NCBI GenBank assembly: GCA_017798145.1 | Contig: CP059069.1 | Span: 3,581,226-3,645,225, forward strand | From: Akkermansiaceae bacterium | Lineage (GTDB): Bacteria; Verrucomicrobiota; Verrucomicrobiia; Verrucomicrobiales; Akkermansiaceae | DNA: 64,000 nucleotides | Direction of reading: 5' to 3' | Shown: one piece after another, positions 20,101 through 29,400 of the stretch | Layout of the letters: each line of letters opens with the position of its first letter | How positions within the stretch are numbered: the first letter of the stretch is position 1 | Notes under the pieces: generated by a model | Databases searched by the model: none | What the model was told of the DNA's origin: nothing | What the model saw: only the letters and a program-made list of their open reading frames with translations | Position numbers and translations under genes: made by a program

Positions 20101-21552
20101 CGCGGAAAGAGCGCCGAGGAAGCCCTTGGGCACCAGGAGGCCGCCGCCGCTGCGCTCACCGAGGCACGCGCCATCGCCGATGGCCAGCTGGCCCAGCTCA
20201 ACCTGCTCCAGCAGCTCATCGGCTTCGAGCAATCGGTCGCCAAGGCCAGCGAAGGCATGGCAGATGTCGTCGGCGGACAGAATGATCTCATAGCCGCCAC
20301 GGAAGCCGCCGACGAGGATTCGTTGCCGCCCTTGCTCGCCCCGCAGAAAAACCTCCTCGCATGCCTCAGCGACATCGCGCCCAGCCTCGATCTGGTCGCC
20401 GCGCGCCTCGATGTCGGCACGCCGCTGGTCTTCGCCGCATCGGATGTCGAGGACGCGCTCCTCGCCATGGAGGATGGCGACGCCGAGGGCGCGGCCGAGA
20501 TCCAGGGCATCGCCGTCGAGTCGCTGGCCAAGGTGCGTGGCCTCGTTTCCGAGATCTCGGTGCAGACCGGTTACGTGGCGGAGATCGTCGAGTTTCTCCA
20601 TGAAGCCACCTCGGAAGCCTCCGTGCTCGCCTTCCGCCAGCGCCAGATCCGCGAGAACCCCGATGCCAAGGACGCTGCATCACTCCAGCAGGCGCTCGCC
20701 TCCGAAACCGGAAAATACGGAAACATCCTCACAGCGGTCGCGGGCACCATCGATTTCCAGCAGCTCGACGAGAAAGCGAAGGAAAGGCTCGGCGAGATCG
20801 ATCTCACGGTCGATTTCGGAGCACCCGCCGCGCAGATGGAGGAGGCGGTGAAACTCCTCGGATCCGGCCAAGCGGCGGACGAAGCGATGTTGGCCGCCGA
20901 GAAGGCGCTCGGCTCGAACGCGGAGCAGTTGCTGGTCATCATCACCATGCTCAATGGCCTGCCCGCCATCGAGGTGACCAGCGCCTCCTTGCCGGAGCTT
21001 CATCGCCTCATCGCCGTCCTCGACATCGCCAGCAAGCACCGCCAGCTGATGCGAGAAACACAGGGCGCGGCCGACAAGGATCTCCCTGCGCTTGCCGCCA
21101 GGCAGAAAAAAATCGCCGAATCCGCCACCAAGTATCTCGGTGGCGAAACCAGCCACCCGATGCTTGTCACCGCACACGGACAGCTTGCGCCCATCGAGGC
21201 CGCGCTCACGGCTTCCCGCAAGGCCGAAGCCGGCTCCGCCCAGCTTGCCGCCGACCAAACACTCCGCCACTTCATCCTCGAGCAGGCGCTCGTCCTCAAC
21301 ACCGCCACGCCGCCCCCTTCCTCCAGCTCCGACCCTGTCATCACCGAATCCGAAACCACCGACCTCTCGGAATCGGACACGGTCGGTTTCGTCTCCGATT
21401 TCGTCAGCGGCGAGGCACCCAAGGACAAGGAATCCGAATGGGAAATCCTCGGCACCCGCAACCGCGCCGCCCTCAACCAGAACTTCGCCCGCGAGCTCCC
21501 GCTCGAATTCCGGGCCACCTTGAAAAACTACTACGAAAGGGTCGCGAAATGA
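17128..21552 (+). CDS. Very large DUF4175-like membrane protein of the MoxR operon
   Basis: A 1474-aa protein whose ATG at 17128 overlaps the previous stop. Two or three membrane helices lie in the first ~190 residues (WGVPLFFLGMLIDRYAYL; AVILLVLLATSLYKAW; IAVALGVAVLLFAAFKGPFL). Beta-sandwich domains follow to about residue 500, then nearly 900 residues of Ala/Glu/Leu-rich helices that look like extended coiled coils. This resembles the DUF4175 proteins found next to MoxR/vWA genes. It likely spans the periplasm as a scaffold. Function unknown; the fold call is from composition and context. Confidence 0.7.
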   Translation: MTQPTPNHALESCVQAVWRRTQRKHLVSGLLAACRWGVPLFFLGMLIDRYAYLPGAGRAVILLVLLATSLYKAWQNGWRKLRSFDPTRTAMGIEKQEGGFDSLLTTGIELSKTGAPPGTSQALCDETIRKAEQAAAGLQPAKIVSLSSLRIPARIAVALGVAVLLFAAFKGPFLAAGLARIFTPWVTVAYPTKTKLDLGNADLVVKEGSSAQILVGVSGAVPDSAKLLLQTGDGSPRAMDLAVTDGQAEYMIESASRDFTYRVHAGDARSEWHHVRVVSAPRIKNVAVALDFPDYLEKENETVEAMTLTVPEDTKIRWELELDQPVRDAVLHRDGEEPVALETAAGGRRIVIDETVDASKGYSFSWVEKEHGFEFASPRYYLQVASDQEPRVELVSPEQNLSAMLGRPLDLVVRASDDHGIGETTVTFRVNLRPEKTITLPKPVRAGEGAQKIDWDYRKELPDLQVGDSVSFVVGVADRYPGENGPHRARTELRRITFLSREDYLAAITKQMERLLTNVRAIYRQERAAHELVLGLDPAAESFLPTCQLEVIRQEMIREQLVTTADGVKALLDDLAANQVSDAVESESLSAMQDGLRGIASEHVARAADLLRKQVGADSQDPQPAIEAVNEAARELGGLVLQRDIDAAREVFARETHMLARELARLRLRLLTAGPDRAESLAKGHEDVAEWTDQLLGRLTKGMIYEKRPLAVLGLNRRIHALRTGGVAESIRKTASLAREGKTAEAAALQYPLIRPLLEAEFTMRAGSEYALIRDLHGQIASLASDQQELLAACEKLPDFSGRVEELKKRQTDLRDALVLAPLPAIPAARARLFDLVLPSIPPTDEFRLRAETLMGEAIAGLGKGSRDDTLAHQRGAVESLREFEGILKRWFGELAQKSLGVSTLVSDATNRAGALEQFETRQIVLLERTEEAALDEKNPKELAEDQDSIAAEIEDFRKEIAGAGASKEVLPLIGRLDAVAKAMNLATATLRGKSAEEALGHQEAAAAALTEARAIADGQLAQLNLLQQLIGFEQSVAKASEGMADVVGGQNDLIAATEAADEDSLPPLLAPQKNLLACLSDIAPSLDLVAARLDVGTPLVFAASDVEDALLAMEDGDAEGAAEIQGIAVESLAKVRGLVSEISVQTGYVAEIVEFLHEATSEASVLAFRQRQIRENPDAKDAASLQQALASETGKYGNILTAVAGTIDFQQLDEKAKERLGEIDLTVDFGAPAAQMEEAVKLLGSGQAADEAMLAAEKALGSNAEQLLVIITMLNGLPAIEVTSASLPELHRLIAVLDIASKHRQLMRETQGAADKDLPALAARQKKIAESATKYLGGETSHPMLVTAHGQLAPIEAALTASRKAEAGSAQLAADQTLRHFILEQALVLNTATPPPSSSSDPVITESETTDLSESDTVGFVSDFVSGEAPKDKESEWEILGTRNRAALNQNFARELPLEFRATLKNYYERVAK

Positions 21553-22766
21553 GAACACCTACAAATCCTGGCGGCGGATCCCATCCGTCATGCCAATCCA
21601 ATGCCCAGGCCATGCCATCTCTTCATCCGCGTCCATGCGCTTGCATTGACTCCATTACATTCCGTCCAAACGGATTGGCTGCGCGTTTCGATGGAATTCG
21701 CCAAAGCTCATTAAGTGTTCGTGGTTCAAGTTTCTTTCGTCGGCTGCTCCTCGCCACCCTGATCTGCGGTTTCACCCCACTCCACGCCCAAGACCCGTCA
21801 GATTCACCCACCGACGCCCCGGAACTGACGGAAGCCGCCGACCTTGCCATAGAGCGCGGCCTCCAATACCTCATCGCCAGCCAGAACGCCAACGGCTCAT
21901 GGACCTCCAAGGATGGGAACTTCGATGTCGCCGGAACCTCGCTGGGCCTCATGGCTTTCATGGTCAAGGGCGAGTTCCCCGGCTTTGGGCGCAACGGCGC
22001 AGCGCTCGACCGCGCCAAGGAATACCTGCTCAAGAAAGCCGAGGAATCCTCCACCGGATATCTCAACGGGATGTATGAGCATGGGCTATTCACCCTCGCC
22101 CTCTCCGAGATGTGGGGCATGACCAACAACACCGCCGACAACAAGAGGATCCAAACCGCCCTGGAACGCGCCGTGCAGGTGATACTCCGCGCCCAGAGCC
22201 CTCTCGGCGGTTGGCGCTACCAAGCCCGCCCGGATGCGGGACAGGACACCTCGGTCACCGCCATGGTATTCGTCTCCCTCGCCTCCGCCCGCCAGGCCGG
22301 GATCCTGGTGCCCACGGAAACGATCGACCGCGTCGTCAGCTACCTGCGCGATCAGGTATGGAACGAGAAATCCGGCGGCTTCGGCTACCAAGGCAATGGC
22401 GGCGGCACCCTCGCCTGCACCGGCGGCGGCGCCTACGCGGCCCAACTTTGCGGCATGCGCGACACCGAGTGGGTGCAGGCCGCCATCCGCTACCTCGAGA
22501 ACAGCCCGAAGATCTTCAACCGCGCGGAGATCGGCCACTACTACTACGCCCACTACTACGCCATGCAGGCGATGGTCCAGGCCGGCGACGAACACTATGC
22601 GAAGTGGTACCCGCAGATCCGCGATTCCCTCATCTCCCTCCAGAAGCCCGACGGCTCATGGAACGAAGGCACCGCCGACAAACCCGAGCCCTACCCCCAC
22701 AAGACCCCGATGTCCATCATCATCCTCGGCACCCCCCACCGCTATATTCCGGTTTACCAGCAGTAG
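21549..22766 (+). CDS. Secreted prenyltransferase/squalene-oxidase repeat protein
   Basis: The ATG at 21549 overlaps the previous stop (ATGA). The first ~80 residues are an unusual leader containing a hydrophobic stretch (LLLATLICGFTPLHA) that looks like a signal peptide, so the real start may be internal. The rest shows alpha/alpha-barrel repeats with QNANGSWTSKDGNF, QSPLGGWRYQARPDAGQDTS, SGGFGYQGNGGG and QKPDGSWNEG, the QW-like motif of squalene cyclase and prenyltransferase folds. Catalytic acidic motifs of true cyclases are not evident. Such genes commonly close MoxR operons in Planctomycetes and Verrucomicrobia. Confidence 0.8.
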   Translation: MRTPTNPGGGSHPSCQSNAQAMPSLHPRPCACIDSITFRPNGLAARFDGIRQSSLSVRGSSFFRRLLLATLICGFTPLHAQDPSDSPTDAPELTEAADLAIERGLQYLIASQNANGSWTSKDGNFDVAGTSLGLMAFMVKGEFPGFGRNGAALDRAKEYLLKKAEESSTGYLNGMYEHGLFTLALSEMWGMTNNTADNKRIQTALERAVQVILRAQSPLGGWRYQARPDAGQDTSVTAMVFVSLASARQAGILVPTETIDRVVSYLRDQVWNEKSGGFGYQGNGGGTLACTGGGAYAAQLCGMRDTEWVQAAIRYLENSPKIFNRAEIGHYYYAHYYAMQAMVQAGDEHYAKWYPQIRDSLISLQKPDGSWNEGTADKPEPYPHKTPMSIIILGTPHRYIPVYQQ

Positions 22767-22834
22767 GAATCCGGATCTGCCGTTGGTCTTTGTCCGTCGG
22801 TGCAGTGCCACGATGTGACGAAAATCTGTCGTTG

Positions 22835-23728
22835 CTATCTTTTGGAGGCGGAATTGCCACGCATGGAATCCGCCAGTTGCTGCGCCTCATCGAGAAAAGC
22901 CCTGGCGAGCTCGTTGGGCGGGCCGTTGGTGAATCCGCCGAAGAGGATTTCCGGGAATCCCGGTAAATCCAGTGCACGCACGCCGGAGGGCAGGCTGGCA
23001 CCAGGGACATCGAGAGCGAGGCCGACTCCGAAACCGGAGGCCACATAGCGGGTGACAAGTTCCAGGCTCGCAAGTTCGTAGGCCGGGTACCAGTCGATGC
23101 GGCGCCGGTGCAATTCCTTTTGGAAAATCCGGCAGGTGGGTTCGTTTTTCGGGAGTGCGATGAGCGGCATGTCGATGCGATCCTGCCCGAGGATTTGCGA
23201 AGCCTCCTTGATCGGCGAGTCGTCTTTCACCAGCAGGATACAGGGAAGCCGGAAAATCACGCGGCAATCCCACTGGGTGGCGACCGTTTCATCGGCCGAT
23301 GCGAGACCGATATCAATTTGCCGGCTGCGCAGCATTCGCGTGATTTCGTCGATTCGCGCCGAGACCAGGCTGAAATGAAAACGGGGAACGCGCTGCCGCA
23401 TGCGCTCCATCAAATGCGGGAGGTAGTCGCGCTGCACGATTTCCGGGCAGGCGATCCGCAGGTGATTGGCTCCTCCACCCCGGATGCGCTCGGCAAGTCC
23501 GTCGAGATTGCCGAAAAACGGCTCGATGGCATCAAACAGGATGCGCCCCTCGGCGGTGAGCTCGAAAGGGCGCCTTTGGAAGAGGGTTTTCCCAAGGTTG
23601 TCCTCGAGCTGGAGGATCTGGGAACTGATCGTGGATTGCTGGATGCCGTAGGGCATCTGCCGCGAAGCGGTGGTGATCCCACCGAAACGGGCGACATGAT
23701 AGAAGAGTTCCAGGTGGTGGATGTTCAT
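22835..23728 (-). CDS. LysR-family transcriptional regulator
   Basis: The N-terminal winged helix reads MNIHHLELFYHVARFGGITT, then IQQSTISSQILQLEDNLGKT and LFQRRPFELTAEG, the LysR DNA-binding domain. The periplasmic-binding-like effector domain follows from about residue 90 (HLRIACPEIVQRDYLPHL). I chose the internal ATG at 23728, where the LysR consensus starts, not the one at 23749. It is divergent from a methyltransferase/oxidase pair across a 60-bp gap with an inverted repeat, so it probably controls that pair and itself. Ligand unknown. Confidence 0.9.
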   Translation of the reverse strand: MNIHHLELFYHVARFGGITTASRQMPYGIQQSTISSQILQLEDNLGKTLFQRRPFELTAEGRILFDAIEPFFGNLDGLAERIRGGGANHLRIACPEIVQRDYLPHLMERMRQRVPRFHFSLVSARIDEITRMLRSRQIDIGLASADETVATQWDCRVIFRLPCILLVKDDSPIKEASQILGQDRIDMPLIALPKNEPTCRIFQKELHRRRIDWYPAYELASLELVTRYVASGFGVGLALDVPGASLPSGVRALDLPGFPEILFGGFTNGPPNELARAFLDEAQQLADSMRGNSASKR

Positions 23729-23755
23729 CGACTGATACGATGCGATCATGGATAT

Positions 23756-23769
23756 TTCCCATTAGGGAA
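23756..23769. promoter_or_regulatory. Inverted repeat TTCCC-ATTA-GGGAA, candidate LysR site
   Basis: A perfect 5-bp inverted repeat with a 4-nt spacer lies in the divergent gap between the LysR gene and the methyltransferase. It contains the T-N11-A pattern common to LysR-type operators. It begins 27 bp upstream of the LysR ATG and 19 bp upstream of the methyltransferase ATG, fitting autoregulation or shared control. Confidence 0.5.
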
Positions 23770-23787
23770 CAAGCATCGGTTTGATGG

Positions 23788-24690
23788 ATGATGTCTGCAT
23801 TGATTGCGAACAGCCAACACTCCAGCAAAACCGCCAAGCTTGTTGCACGAAGCCTGTGGCTGTCTTCCCACGATGCCATGCTGCGCAAATTGCTGCCAGG
23901 CGGCTCCGTGAAAATCCTGGGCTCGGTGCCGGAGGTGTCAGGCGGTGCGTTTGGGATGCTGTGTCGTTTCACTCCATTCCGTTGGATGTGCGGGTTGATC
24001 GAACGGATCGCCCTGCCGGGGATCGCAGCCCATTACCTTGCCCGCAAGGCCTGGATCGAGCGGGAAGTCCGTAATGCGCTGGCAGATGGCCTTCGCCGTG
24101 TGTTGGTCATCGGTGCGGGATTTGATCCGCTCGCGGCGCGGCTATCATCCGAGTATCCGGAGGTGGATTTCATCGAACTCGATCATCCTGCGACGCAGAA
24201 GGAAAAGGCGAGATCGCTTTTCTCTGGAAATAATCTGCATTTGCTCGGGGTGGATCTGGGGCACGAATCGCCCTTGGGCGCTTTCAGGGAAGCCGGCCCC
24301 GTTGCGGAACCGGCCATGGTGGTCGCAGAGGGATTGACGATGTATCTCCGGGAGGAACGCGTGATCCGCTTGCTCCGGGACGCCGCCATTCTCGCCGGCG
24401 ACGGAGGTAGGGTTCTGTTTTCATTCATGGAGCGACGCGATGACGGATCCATCGGTTTCCAAGGACAAAGCGCATGGGTGAGGCGCTGGCTCGACGCTTG
24501 TGGGGAAAGCTTCCTGTGGGGGATGGAGCTTACCCGGATCGGTTCCTTTCTCGCCAAATGCGGACTCGCTCCATCCGAGATGGCTGGAGCCGAGATCCTG
24601 CGCCGGGATGTCCTGAAGCCGAACGGCCTGCATGCCCTCCGCCTCGCCCAAGGGGAATGGCTTTGCCTGGCAACACCCAAACGACCATGA
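23788..24690 (+). CDS. Class I SAM methyltransferase, LCMT/PPM1-like
   Basis: A 300-aa protein with motif I VLVIGAGFDPLAARL, then DFIELDHPATQKEKA and AEGLTMYLREERVIRL. These are features of the leucine carboxyl methyltransferase-like (LCM, PPM1) family, which in bacteria often methylates small acids in secondary metabolism. The stop overlaps the ATG of the FAD-dependent oxidase by four bases, so the two proteins probably act in one pathway. The product is not deducible. Two consecutive ATGs at 23788 and 23791 are possible starts. Confidence 0.82.
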   Translation: MMSALIANSQHSSKTAKLVARSLWLSSHDAMLRKLLPGGSVKILGSVPEVSGGAFGMLCRFTPFRWMCGLIERIALPGIAAHYLARKAWIEREVRNALADGLRRVLVIGAGFDPLAARLSSEYPEVDFIELDHPATQKEKARSLFSGNNLHLLGVDLGHESPLGAFREAGPVAEPAMVVAEGLTMYLREERVIRLLRDAAILAGDGGRVLFSFMERRDDGSIGFQGQSAWVRRWLDACGESFLWGMELTRIGSFLAKCGLAPSEMAGAEILRRDVLKPNGLHALRLAQGEWLCLATPKRP

Positions 24691-26450
24691 AACCAACCCT
24701 CTGCAATGACATCCACTCCAAGCTCAATCCGTCGCTTGTCGCCGGGGTGTGTCGCCCCACCACGACCACCGAAGTGGCAGCGGCCATCCGCAAGGCGGCG
24801 CAGCTAGGTCTCGCGGTTTCCGTTTGTGGCGGTCGCCACGCGATGGGCGGCCAGCAATTCGGTGCAGGCACCCTGTTGTTGGATCTGACGCAGCTGAACT
24901 GGATCGGAACGCTTGATTCCAAGGACGGGATCATCGAAGCGGCTTCCGGGGTGATGTGGCCACAGCTCATCGATGCCCTGCACCGCATGCAGGAAGGCTG
25001 CGACCTCCTCTGGAGCATCCGCCAGAAGCAAACCGGCGCCGACAAGCTGACGCTCGGTGGCGCTCTCGCTGCCAATATCCACGGGCGCGGCCTGCTGATG
25101 CGCCCCATCATAGATGACGTCGAATCCTTCGCCCTTGTGAACGCAGAGGGTGAAATCCTCGAATGCAGCCGTTCCGAAAACGCCGATTGGTTTCGTCTTG
25201 CGATCGGTGGCTACGGCCTTTTCGGCGTGATCGCTTCCGTGCGCCTGCGCCTTGCCCCCCTGCGGAAACTCCGGCGTCGCGTCGAGCTCGTTCCGATCGA
25301 TCAATTCCTCCCGAAAATCGGAGAACGCATCCGGGAGGGGGCCGTTTTCGGAGACTTCCAGTTTTCCATCGACGAACAATCTCCGGATTTCCTCAGACGC
25401 GGTGTGTTTTCCTGTTACCTGCCGGCGGACGAAGCGGAGGAAATGACTGTTCCGAGAGGGCGGTTGGGCCCGGATGACTGGAAGCGTTTGATGAAACTCG
25501 CCCACGACGACCGTGCCAGGGGATTTGCCGAATACTCGTCCTTCTACCTGAAGACCGATGGCGGAGTGTATGGGTCGGACACCCATCAGCTTAGCGTTTA
25601 CGTGGACGATTATCATAGCGGGCTGGATCATGCCTGCGGTGCGAAGATCCCATGCAGCGAGATGATCAGTGAGCTGTATGTCCGCCGGGAGCATCTCGTG
25701 CGGTTCATGGGAGAAGCCGCCTGCATGCTGCGGGCGGGTGGTGTCCCGGTGATCTATGGGACGGTTCGCCTGATCCGGCGCGACGAGGAAAGCTTCCTGC
25801 CCTGGGCGAAGGAGGATTATGCATGTGTCATTTTCAACCTGCATACCGAGCACAGCCCGGAAGCCATCGCCCGCACCGCAGTGGTTTTCCGCAAGCTCAT
25901 CGATCTCGCGCTGGGTTGCGGAGGATCGTTCTATCTCACCTATCACAACTGGGCGAGGCTGGATCAGATCCAGCGCGCTTATCCGGATTTCGGGAGGTTT
26001 CTCGCCGAGAAGAACGCGCGGGATCCGTCCGCGCGATTTCAGAGCGATTGGTGGCGGCGCTTCGAAAACCATCGGCGAATGAGCGTGATTTCCGCAGTTC
26101 GACTCACATTTTTTCACCTCAGGGTCGCAAAACCATGCGAGCTGCCCGCTGAGAACGAAGCCGGTGCGTTTGGACTTGAGCATGAAGCCAAGGCCGCGAC
26201 GGATCGCGGAGCCTCGCCTGTTAGGAGGGACGAATGGTTCAAGGTCCGGATGCAAAATTCATTCACCCGATGGGTGAAAGCGGTGCGCCGGAGAAAATCC
26301 CCCGCAATGATGGCTTTTCCCGGAGTTTCCTTGGGTATCCCTGCGTCTCCTGCGGCGGATCCTACGATAAGGGCGGCCTCCCGCGAAGGAGGGGCCGCCT
26401 TGCCAGTTCTCACGGTTGGGCTGGTCAGGGAATGGTCACGACAACCTTGA
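24687..26450 (+). CDS. FAD-linked oxidase (PCMH/VAO type) with odd C-terminus
   Basis: The N-terminal FAD-binding domain shows PTTTTEVAAAIRKAAQLGLA, SVCGGRHAMGG, and LTLGGALAANIHGRG then AIGGYGLFGVIASVRLRLAP, the p-cresol methylhydroxylase / vanillyl-alcohol oxidase fold. A substrate domain follows to about residue 465. The last ~120 residues lack family resemblance, are Ala/Arg-rich, span an intergenic-looking hairpin (26369-26401) and run 26 bp into the convergent gene. The natural stop may have been lost through an indel near 26080. It is coupled to the methyltransferase upstream; together they may modify a small metabolite. Confidence 0.82.
   Translation: MKPTLCNDIHSKLNPSLVAGVCRPTTTTEVAAAIRKAAQLGLAVSVCGGRHAMGGQQFGAGTLLLDLTQLNWIGTLDSKDGIIEAASGVMWPQLIDALHRMQEGCDLLWSIRQKQTGADKLTLGGALAANIHGRGLLMRPIIDDVESFALVNAEGEILECSRSENADWFRLAIGGYGLFGVIASVRLRLAPLRKLRRRVELVPIDQFLPKIGERIREGAVFGDFQFSIDEQSPDFLRRGVFSCYLPADEAEEMTVPRGRLGPDDWKRLMKLAHDDRARGFAEYSSFYLKTDGGVYGSDTHQLSVYVDDYHSGLDHACGAKIPCSEMISELYVRREHLVRFMGEAACMLRAGGVPVIYGTVRLIRRDEESFLPWAKEDYACVIFNLHTEHSPEAIARTAVVFRKLIDLALGCGGSFYLTYHNWARLDQIQRAYPDFGRFLAEKNARDPSARFQSDWWRRFENHRRMSVISAVRLTFFHLRVAKPCELPAENEAGAFGLEHEAKAATDRGASPVRRDEWFKVRMQNSFTRWVKAVRRRKSPAMMAFPGVSLGIPASPAADPTIRAASREGGAALPVLTVGLVREWSRQP
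26369..26401. terminator. GC-rich hairpin between convergent genes
   Basis: The arms AAGGGCGGCCTCC (26369-26381) and GGAGGGGCCGCCTT (26388-26401) form a long stem with a 2-nt bulge and 6-nt loop. It lies 24 bp past the stop of the reverse-strand secreted-protein gene and could terminate it. T-runs are weak on both strands. It falls inside the C-terminal extension of the FAD oxidase frame. Confidence 0.5.
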
Positions 26451-29400
26451 GCCGGGCGAAGATCTTGCCGTCGGAGGAGAGTGCCGAGCGGCGGAGTTTC
26501 ACCACGACCCTGTCAACGGCCGTGTCAAAGCCGTCGTCGGTTGTCTCGATGATCACGTTGGTGCCATCGTGAACCGCATCGGTCCAACCGCTCAGACCCG
26601 TGCCATGCTCCACTGCGATCGCGGTATTGGCATCGGCATTGGCCGCGTCCGTCCGCCTGAAGGTGAAGATCAGGAAATCAGGGTCGGTGGTGTTGTCGAT
26701 CGTCGGTGCCAGGCCCGGATCGTCATTTCCATCCGTCGGATTCCCACCTACCACCCATTCGATGCCGGTGGCAAGCCCGCCGTTGTCGAAGTCAAGGTCT
26801 GCAGAAGTGTTGCTGAGGCCTGGGAAGCCGCCGGCCCAACCGGCGTAGCCAGGAGGAGGGGTTCCCGTGCCCAAAACGGTCAGTTCTTCTGAAAGCGCGT
26901 AGAAGTTGTATCCGCTTGTTGCCGCTCCGTTGAACGATTGCGTCCACCGGCCATCGGAAAAATGGGATCTGCCATACTGAATCGCGGGAGTTGTCGCGTC
27001 ATCGCCACCCAAAACCTGCGGGGTCGTGGCTCCACCAGCCGCATTGATGACGGCCGTAGCGACTCCGGTAGGGTCCGTGCCCGTAGCGACGTTCGTGAAA
27101 TCGGGGAAGAGGTTGCCGGTTTCGTCGTAGTTTATGCCTGCGTCAAGGCTTCCATCCCAGAAATCCTCGTAGCTATCGGCGATCTTGACATTCTTGATGT
27201 TGAAGATGCCGACACCAGTTCCGGTGGTGTTCGTGTTGTCGATTGCATCGACCGTCAGGGTCGAGCCGATGGCAGTCCAGTTGACCGCGCCGTATCCGGC
27301 AGCATTGGCAACGCCCTGAACGAAACTGTTGTAGTCCGCGATGTCGGTGGAATCGGCCGGGCGCTGGGTGCTGGTGATGAAGATGATCCGGTAGGTGTCG
27401 CCCTGCGCCCATGCCAGGCCGGTGGCTGGGTTGATCCCTCCGTTCGCGTTGACAATGTCGAGCAATCCGAGCTGGCCAGCCAATTCCGGTGCAGGGTTCA
27501 CCGTGATGGCAGTGTCATCCGGAAGTGCGGAGGTCGTTTCCAGGAAATTGCCTGACAAGTCTTCGATCACCGCTCCTGCCGCGATCTGGAGAATCAGGCT
27601 GCCAGCGCTGGAAGTGGTCACCACCACCTCGTAAACCGCAGGGTTCCCGGTGGCCGAGACGCTGTCAATCGTCACACCGGCCGTTCCGCCGTTTTCAAAG
27701 TCGTCCGTTCCGACCGTTCCCGACTTGACCCCTTTGTCGAAGGTGACCGTATAGGTCGGGGTGGAGAACTTGGTCGCAACGATGGGTGCTCCCGAAACGT
27801 TGTCATCGATGGACACCAGAACCGGCGGGGCGCTGTCATCGATGACGTTGAGCGTGGTGTCGTCGGGGATGGCCGTGGCGGTGTCCAAGGGGTTCCCGTT
27901 CAGATCCGTAACCACTGCCCCTGCGGCGAGCTGCAGGACAAGGGTTCCTGCGCCCGTCGGCGTGACCTTAACCTCGAAGCTTCCGTTGGAAGTGAAGGTG
28001 GGGCGGACCAGGTCGATCGTGGCGGTGGCCGTGCCGGCGTTCTCGAAATCCCCGGCATCCAGGGTTTTGGGAGCGATGCCCTCGTCGAACGACACGGTGT
28101 AGACCACCGGGCCGGCGTTGAGCAATACGTCTGATCCGCCCTTGTCATCCACGATGGACGAAAGGCTCGGGCTCACGCTGTCAGCCAGGTCAACGACGGT
28201 GAGAGGGTAAGAGATGGCATACATCCTGTTGGCCGTGGTGGTTGTGGTTCCAAAACGGTTCCAAACCCGGCCGGGGTTGTTGGCATTGGAGCTGCCGTAC
28301 GAGGTGTCATTCGGGTTGGTGTCCGCGCTCTTGCCCATGGGCCTGGTGGTGTTTCCTGCGCTGTCGCAGCCGGTCACACAGTTGGCCCCATGAACGTTTG
28401 CGCTGTCGCCGAGGCCGAATTGGTTGAGGAAGGGCGAGTAATAGACGCTTTGCGAGGCCACCACATCGTTTCCACTCGAATCCTTGTTGGTGGTTCCGGC
28501 AGCCAGGCGAAGGGTATTGTTGTTATCGAACGGGTTGCTCCAGCTGTTCCAGATGTCAGCGTTGTTCCTCGCGATGCAGGTTGTCCCATCCATGGCATAG
28601 ACCGGATCGCCGGCTCCGCCTACTCCGCTGCCGCCGGTGAGATCGGTCGTTCCCGAGAATTCCTTGACCGTCCTTAACGGGGCGCTTGCATCCGGGAAGT
28701 TGGAATCCAGGTTAAGCGTGATCATGGGAGCCCAGTAGGAACCTTGCAGAGCCGTCACCTTCGCAGCCTCGCTGTCCACGAAATCGTAGTAAAACTGGGG
28801 ATCGTTGGACTCCGTTCTGGTGGTGCCGTCGGTATAGAAAGCGAGGCGGTATCTGTCGCCGACCTTCCAGGCCTCACCCGTGTTCGGGTTGATCCCGCCG
28901 TTGGCGTTGAGATCGAGGATGCCCAGCTGGCCGCCGAGGGGTGCGGCGATGTTGACGGTGCCCTCGGCGATGCTTGTCTTGGGGGTCGGCGAGGAATCGT
29001 CGGTGACGCGGAGCTTGATCGTGTTGGCTCCGACGCTCATGCCGTAGGTGGTCTGGAGATCGGCGTAGCTGATCGCGGTCGGGGTGGCTCCGGTGATCAG
29101 CTCGTCGAAGTCGCCGTCGTTGTCCAGGTCCCACTCATAGGTGGTGATCGTTTGGCCGTCGGAAGGCGAGGAAGCGCTGCCATCCAGGGAGACCGAGCCG
29201 CCAATGGCCACGTCATAGGGCCCGCCCGCATTGGCGACAGGTGTGCCAAGCGCGACGGTGAGCTGGACGTCGTCGAAGTCGGTTTCCCCTCCTCCCACGA
29301 GAGCCTTGGTGAGAAGGCGGATCTCGAGGGGTTGGCCGACCAGCGCCGCGTCGGCGGCATTGTAGACATAGGAAACCGTGGAAGTCGTGAAGGTGCCTTG

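Noticed and set aside
18727-20601. Long reverse-strand frame (over 600 codons) opposite the 1474-aa gene
   Set aside because: Composition is that of a shadow of a GC-rich helical gene; no domain and no start context.
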